A DNA stretch of 64,000 bases from Flavobacterium sp. M31R6 (GTDB lineage: Bacteria; Bacteroidota; Bacteroidia; Flavobacteriales; Flavobacteriaceae): NCBI RefSeq assembly GCF_013284035.1, contig NZ_CP054141.1, forward strand, positions 372,001-436,000, given 5' to 3'. The notes beneath the pieces are model-generated. The model was not told the origin of the DNA. It saw nothing but the letters and a program-made list of their open reading frames with translations, and searched no databases. A program made the translations under genes and the position numbers. Shown piece by piece: positions 59,663 through 64,000 of the stretch; position 1 is the first letter of the stretch, and the number at the start of each line of letters is the position of its first letter.

Positions 59663-59674
59663 CGCCTTTTTCAC

Positions 59675-61549
59675 TTATTTCACTTCGTAAACATTATTAC
59701 TTTGTTTGACATCTGCCATTAAACCGCTTGGGTCGATGGTGATTTTCTTGATAGTCGCCTTTGGTTCTGAAATGTTAAACTCAAAAGTAGGATACGCCCA
59801 AGCCCAATCGTTAAGAACGGTTCTTGTAATGGCAGGAGTTGGGTTTTCTTTTTCGAAACTCATCATTCGTAACGGAATGTAAAAACTCTCTTGAGTACCA
59901 TCTGTATATTCTACCAATAAATCAATAGGCATTGGCATTCTACCGATGCGTTCTAAGGTTACTGTTGTTTTATCTGCATTTTCTTTAACGTCTTTGATTC
60001 CGTAATCGACAGTGTTTAATGTTTCAGTCCAATCCACCAAGTACCAATCTAAGTTAGCTCCCGAAACACGCTCGGCAGTTCTCTTAATATCGTTTGGTGT
60101 TGGGTGCTTGAATTTGAAATCTTGATAGTATTTTTTCAAGGTTTTGTTCAAGTTGTCCTGACCAATCACATAAACCAATTGGGAAAGGAATATACTTCCT
60201 TTTACATAAGACGCAATACTATAGGAACGGTTTTCATCATAACGATCTCCATGAGTTGACAGTGGTTGTTCCTTCCCGGATTCCACTAATTTATAGTAAG
60301 CGGCATAATTCCCCTTGAATGGGTTATCTTCTTTTTTGTCTTTCAATTCATTCAGAGCAGAATCTTCAATATAAGTGGTAAAGCCTTCGTCCATCCAAGG
60401 ATGTTTCGATTCGTTGGATGCCAAAATATGTTGGAACCAAGAATGTCCCATTTCGTGAGTTGCGGTACCTAAAAGTCCTTCTAGTTTTCCGTTACCCAAC
60501 ATCAAAGTACACATGGCATACTCCATTCCGCCATCACCTCCTTGTATAAACGAGTATTGCTTGTAGGGATAATTTCCAACTGTATTATTGTAATAATCCA
60601 TCACCTTCACCATCAAAGGTTCTAATTTTTTCCAATTATCGGCAACCTCTGGCGTGTTTTTGTAAAAGAAATGCAAATCGACATTATTTGGCCCTTTTAC
60701 TATATCGTGTTGGTAATTTTTATCTGCAGCCCAAGTGAAATCATGTACCATTGGCGCTATAAAATGCCAAGTCAAGGTCTTTGCTTTTTTCGGGTAAACT
60801 ACAGTGACTCCTTCGTCTTGGTAACCATGCCCTATTTCGTTAGGGTTTTGCAAATAACCGGAAGCTCCCAAAGTATAATCTTTGTCGATTGTGATGTTCA
60901 CATCAAAATTCCCCCAAACACCATGAAATTCTCTTGCAATATAGGGATCGGCGTGCCAACCTTCAAAGTCAAACTCAGCCATTTTTGGATACCATTGTGC
61001 CATTGACAATTCGATACCTTCCACACTATTTCGCCCTGTACGACGAATTTGCACAGGCACTTGACCGTCAAAATCCAGTGTCAAAGTTGTTTTTGAATTT
61101 GGTAAAATTGGTTTCGCCAAAGTCACTTCCAAAATAGTACCTACTTCTTTGGCAACAGCCGTAACACCATCCTGTTTGAAATTGGAAATTTTCAAATACC
61201 CAATCTCATTCGGCTTCAAGTTTTTGATTCGGCTTTCTTTTACGTCAATACCGTCCACTTTTATTTTGTTTACCATACGACCATCAGGATCTTTGATTGA
61301 TTGCAGTCTGGCATCCATTTCGCTTCCAGGTTGAAAAGCATTTGTATATAAATGATAATACACTTTCTTCAATGTATCTGAAGAATTATTGGTGTAAACC
61401 AGTTCTTGTTTTCCTTTATACTGATAATTTTTGACATCCATATTGACGTCCATTTTGTAATCAACCTGTTGTTGCCAGTAACCCGCTTTTTGGGCAAATA
61501 AATTACCTAGACTTACTGAAAAAAATACAAATAGAAAGAGTTTGCGCAT
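59675..61549 (-). CDS. Exported M1 family metallopeptidase
   Basis: A 624-residue aminopeptidase-type enzyme with a signal peptide (LFVFFSVSLGNLFAQ). The zinc site is HEMGHSWFQHILASNESKHP then WMDEGFTTY (HExxH-x18-E), near residues 365-390; the exopeptidase motif, GAMEN in classic members, is GGMEYAM here. An N-terminal beta domain (YKMDVNMDVKNYQYKGKQEL) binds the substrate. No type IX sorting domain is seen at the C-terminus, so it is probably periplasmic or membrane-associated. It trims peptides from their N-terminus. It is followed by a shared terminator and preceded by the S8 peptidase gene with its own terminator. Confidence 0.93.
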   Translation of the reverse strand: MRKLFLFVFFSVSLGNLFAQKAGYWQQQVDYKMDVNMDVKNYQYKGKQELVYTNNSSDTLKKVYYHLYTNAFQPGSEMDARLQSIKDPDGRMVNKIKVDGIDVKESRIKNLKPNEIGYLKISNFKQDGVTAVAKEVGTILEVTLAKPILPNSKTTLTLDFDGQVPVQIRRTGRNSVEGIELSMAQWYPKMAEFDFEGWHADPYIAREFHGVWGNFDVNITIDKDYTLGASGYLQNPNEIGHGYQDEGVTVVYPKKAKTLTWHFIAPMVHDFTWAADKNYQHDIVKGPNNVDLHFFYKNTPEVADNWKKLEPLMVKVMDYYNNTVGNYPYKQYSFIQGGDGGMEYAMCTLMLGNGKLEGLLGTATHEMGHSWFQHILASNESKHPWMDEGFTTYIEDSALNELKDKKEDNPFKGNYAAYYKLVESGKEQPLSTHGDRYDENRSYSIASYVKGSIFLSQLVYVIGQDNLNKTLKKYYQDFKFKHPTPNDIKRTAERVSGANLDWYLVDWTETLNTVDYGIKDVKENADKTTVTLERIGRMPMPIDLLVEYTDGTQESFYIPLRMMSFEKENPTPAITRTVLNDWAWAYPTFEFNISEPKATIKKITIDPSGLMADVKQSNNVYEVK

Positions 61550-61561
61550 GTTATTTAAAAT

Positions 61562-61593
61562 AAAAAAATGGAAGAGCCAAAAACTCTTCCATT
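61562..61593 (-). terminator. Terminator of the S8 peptidase gene
   Basis: AATGGAAGAG / CTCTTCCATT stem; on the minus strand it is followed by a run of T. It separates two same-strand peptidase genes. Confidence 0.88.
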
Positions 61594-61611
61594 GGATTAA
61601 TAGTAGTTAAA

Positions 61612-63207
61612 TTATTTTTTAGACATTTTTTCGGCCATCAATAATGCGTTGTAAGCATTTACCATTTTTGCTGATTTTGATGATTGAGTCGATGAAACGG
61701 GTACAGGTTTTTCATTAGGATTTGGACTTTCACCCAAAGCAACCATTGCAGGAAGTGGTGTTCCAGAATCCATCAAGATTTGCTTCACTTGCTTGGCCGA
61801 TAATTTTGGGTAATACGAACGAATCAAAGCAGCTACCCCGGCTGCATTTGGTGAAGCCATAGAAGTACCTTGTTCGTATTTGTATTTGTTATTTGGAACC
61901 GTTGCATAAATTTCAGTTCCAGGAGCATAAACATCAACGTTGATTGTGCCATAATTTGAAAAATCTGCAATTACATTTTCACCATATTTATTATTCAAAG
62001 CGCCAACAGTCAACACATTAGAAGCGAATTCTTTTTTATTGTCTTCAGAGTCATTTGGGAAGTTTATATTTTCGTCCAAGTCAATATTATTTCCGTCATT
62101 TCCTGCTGCATGTACAAATAAAACATCTTTCTTTTCGGCATATTTTATAGCATCAAAAACCCATTGTTTGTGTGGCGAATAACTCTTTCCAAAACTTCCA
62201 TTAATTACTTTAGCACCATTATCTACAGCATAACGAATTGCCAATGCAATATCCTTGTCATATTCATCTCCATCTGGAACTGCTCTAACGGCCATAATTT
62301 CCACATTATTGGCAATTCCGTCACCACCAATATTATTGCCTCTTACCTGTGCTATAATTCCAGAAACGTGAGTCCCATGAAGAGCTTCTTCTTTGTCTGG
62401 GCCATAAACAGTGTTGTTACCGTATTTGGTATCTTTAATATCTTCTGGATTGTCACCTACCGCTTTTCTACCATCTAACTCTTTGTTCAAATTATAGTTA
62501 AGCTGTCCGTAAACGTATTTTGAGTAATCTTCAATTTCGGCTCTGAAAGTAGGCCCGGCATTGGTCAAGATGCGAGTCATAATCGTTTTACTTTTATTCA
62601 AATCGGCATCCGTAGTAACTATTCCGTTCAGATCTTCAATGGTATAATTTTCTTTATTCAAATGCTTTTGAATGGCTTTATCAGTAGCAATCAAGAAATC
62701 TACCTGCTTCTTGTCTTTCATCGCCTTATCGTATTTTTCATCATAAGCCGCCAATGCGCTTTTGTAGGTTGCCGAACCGTCATCACCCTTTTTTATAATA
62801 CGGGTCATCTCTAGAGTTTCATGTAAATCATTCCCTAGAAAATTCCAACCATGAATATCATCGATATAACCGTTTTTATCGTCATCGATTCCGTTTCCGG
62901 CAATCTCTTTTTTATTGGTCCAAATCACTGCTTTCAAATCTTCGTGGTCAATATCAACTCCGGAATCCACAACACCTACAATCACTTTGACTCCTTTTTT
63001 ACCTTTAAGCAATTCGGCATAAGCCTTATCCACGCTCATCCCCGGAATACTGTCTTTGGCCAAATCCAAGTGTGACCATCTTTGCAATTCAGGTTCACTT
63101 AGTTCTCCTTTTTTACCAATATAGTTGGTGGCAGTTTGCGCATTGGCCGAAAGACAAAAAGACAAAGCCGCAAGTAATGTCAATGACGTTAAATTTATTT
63201 TTTTCAT
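61612..63207 (-). CDS. Exported S8 family serine peptidase (subtilase)
   Basis: A 531-residue subtilisin-like enzyme with a signal peptide (ending SANAQ). The catalytic triad is visible: D81 in VVDSGVDIDHED, H in HGTHVSGI near residue 280, and S in GTSMASPNAAGVAAL near 450; the oxyanion asparagine is in HAAGNDGNN. An insertion of about 150 residues between the Asp and His motifs (KYDKAMKDKKQVDFLIATDK) is longer than in subtilisin but usual for Bacteroidota members. The C-terminus lacks a type IX sorting domain. A TATTTTTG at 63248-63241 with a TTG 23 bases before is a likely promoter. Confidence 0.94.
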   Translation of the reverse strand: MKKINLTSLTLLAALSFCLSANAQTATNYIGKKGELSEPELQRWSHLDLAKDSIPGMSVDKAYAELLKGKKGVKVIVGVVDSGVDIDHEDLKAVIWTNKKEIAGNGIDDDKNGYIDDIHGWNFLGNDLHETLEMTRIIKKGDDGSATYKSALAAYDEKYDKAMKDKKQVDFLIATDKAIQKHLNKENYTIEDLNGIVTTDADLNKSKTIMTRILTNAGPTFRAEIEDYSKYVYGQLNYNLNKELDGRKAVGDNPEDIKDTKYGNNTVYGPDKEEALHGTHVSGIIAQVRGNNIGGDGIANNVEIMAVRAVPDGDEYDKDIALAIRYAVDNGAKVINGSFGKSYSPHKQWVFDAIKYAEKKDVLFVHAAGNDGNNIDLDENINFPNDSEDNKKEFASNVLTVGALNNKYGENVIADFSNYGTINVDVYAPGTEIYATVPNNKYKYEQGTSMASPNAAGVAALIRSYYPKLSAKQVKQILMDSGTPLPAMVALGESPNPNEKPVPVSSTQSSKSAKMVNAYNALLMAEKMSKK

Positions 63208-63240
63208 ATGTAGAAGTTTTCCAGTTTTACTAATTTATTT

Positions 63241-63274
63241 CAAAAATAGTGGAAGTAATTTAGATATTAAGCAA
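63241..63274 (-). promoter_or_regulatory. Promoter of the S8 peptidase gene
   Basis: On the minus strand: TTG (63274-63272), 23 bases, TATTTTTG (63248-63241), 34 bases before the ATG. Confidence 0.45.
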
Positions 63275-63420
63275 TCATTAACGGTTTTTTAGGATAATAT
63301 GCCTCTGTATAGGAATTTTGTTAGAAAAAATAAAAGGCGTAGGATATTCTTAAAAAATATTGTAAGAAAATAAATTAAATTTTGTACTCTTGCATTGCCT
63401 TATAACTAAAGCCAAAATCT

Positions 63421-64000
63421 ATGAAAACAAAATTACTTATTTTGCTATTTTTAGCATCATTATCTACTTATGCTCAAACCAATTTGGTTCCCAATGGTGG
63501 ATTTGAAACTTGGACGAATAGCACCACATTATCCAACTGGACGATAGAAAACAGTGTCACCCAAAACACTTCTTCTTACATTGAAGGAAGTAAGAGTGCA
63601 CAACTGTCTATCGCAAACAGCACCACTAAACCAAAAATCACTGCTCTAGTACCAATGACCGCAGGAACTACTTATACTGTAAAATTTAAGTATAAGTATG
63701 TTACTGGTAACTATAGCGGTCAACATCCGATAAGTTTAAACATCAGTCAAAACGGCAGTGCAACAACACTATCCAGTAGCACTTTTGCAACAGACAACAA
63801 TTGGACCGTAAAAGAAACCACTTTTACACCAGACCAAAACCTGTCTTATGATTTGAGTATTTCGTTATATACTTTTGATGCAGCAGCATTCAATGTTTTG
63901 ATTGACGATGTGCAAGTGTACGTTCAAGGAACAGAACAATATACAACTATTCCAGATGTGAATTTTGAGAACAAGTTGATTGCAATGGGGATTGATTATG
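63421..64000 (+). CDS. Secreted protein with a carbohydrate-binding-like domain (N-terminal part)
   Basis: 193 residues are visible from the ATG at 63421 to the window edge. A signal peptide (LLILLFLASLSTYAQ) is followed by a beta-sandwich of about 145 residues of the CBM4/9 type (NLVPNGGFETWTNSTTLSNW, AGTTYTVKFKYKYV, FNVLIDDVQVYV). The next segment IPDVNFENKLIAMGID is the usual beginning of leucine-rich-repeat regions in Flavobacteriia surface proteins. Such proteins normally end with a type IX sorting domain, which lies outside the window. Function would be binding at the cell surface; this is inferred. Confidence 0.75.
   Translation, partial: MKTKLLILLFLASLSTYAQTNLVPNGGFETWTNSTTLSNWTIENSVTQNTSSYIEGSKSAQLSIANSTTKPKITALVPMTAGTTYTVKFKYKYVTGNYSGQHPISLNISQNGSATTLSSSTFATDNNWTVKETTFTPDQNLSYDLSISLYTFDAAAFNVLIDDVQVYVQGTEQYTTIPDVNFENKLIAMGIDY

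Overview
The window is chromosomal DNA of a low-GC member of the Bacteroidota, most likely a Flavobacterium or close relative. This rests on the start of a PorZ-like type IX secretion protein at the left edge, a complete MoxR-DUF58-BatABCDE aerotolerance cluster, the yicC-gmk-nadD order, many Bacteroidota-type TAnnTTTG -7 promoter elements without clear Shine-Dalgarno sites, and abundant AT-rich palindromic repeats between genes. No rRNA, tRNA, CRISPR array, transposase or prophage was recognised.

Layout. 1-8.5 kb: porZ (partial), a GNAT acetyltransferase, gdhA, a beta-barrel protein, a cystathionine gamma-synthase-type enzyme, DinB-like, ArsC/Spx-like, EamA and K+ channel genes. 8.6-10.8 kb: yicC, gmk, nadD. 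10.8-13.8 kb: a LysR regulator divergent from an exported DJ-1/PfpI protein, followed by yqhD. 14-18 kb: gpsA, pheS, cvpA and two uncharacterised genes. 18.3-28.1 kb (minus strand): moxR, a DUF58 gene, a four-helix-bundle gene, a BatD-like gene, then batA, batB, batC, batD and batE. 28.3-37.5 kb: a string of single metabolic and envelope genes. 37.6-43.4 kb: yraN, an ACT-like protein, and a lactate-use locus (permease plus an FAD/Fe-S dehydrogenase split into two genes). 43.5-51.6 kb: an SDR with an AraC regulator, mfd overlapping a lipoprotein gene, and a threonine dehydrogenase. 54.8-64 kb: a GH63-type glycosidase, a DUF418 protein, a beta-barrel, an M1 and an S8 peptidase, and the start of a secreted protein.

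The most unusual part is 51.87-54.56 kb. Four copies of a roughly 130-160 base hairpin-forming repeat alternate with single, same-strand genes of unknown function and one non-coding unit. In each unit the first bases are the reverse complement of the last bases before the next repeat's stem. That is the relation expected of integron cassettes with attC sites that once existed as circles. The repeats differ from canonical attC sites in their core boxes, and no recombinase is in the window, so this is presented as an attC-like cassette array lacking an integrase (CALIN-like), possibly of a different mechanism.

Other structure not explained by coding: a structured element present twice in opposite orientation (2088-2204 and 51599-51713), a second candidate structured element at 15751-15849, a 29-base motif shared by two gene ends and the cassette repeats, and a dispersed repeat around GATTAACGATTTTTGATT at about eight gene boundaries.
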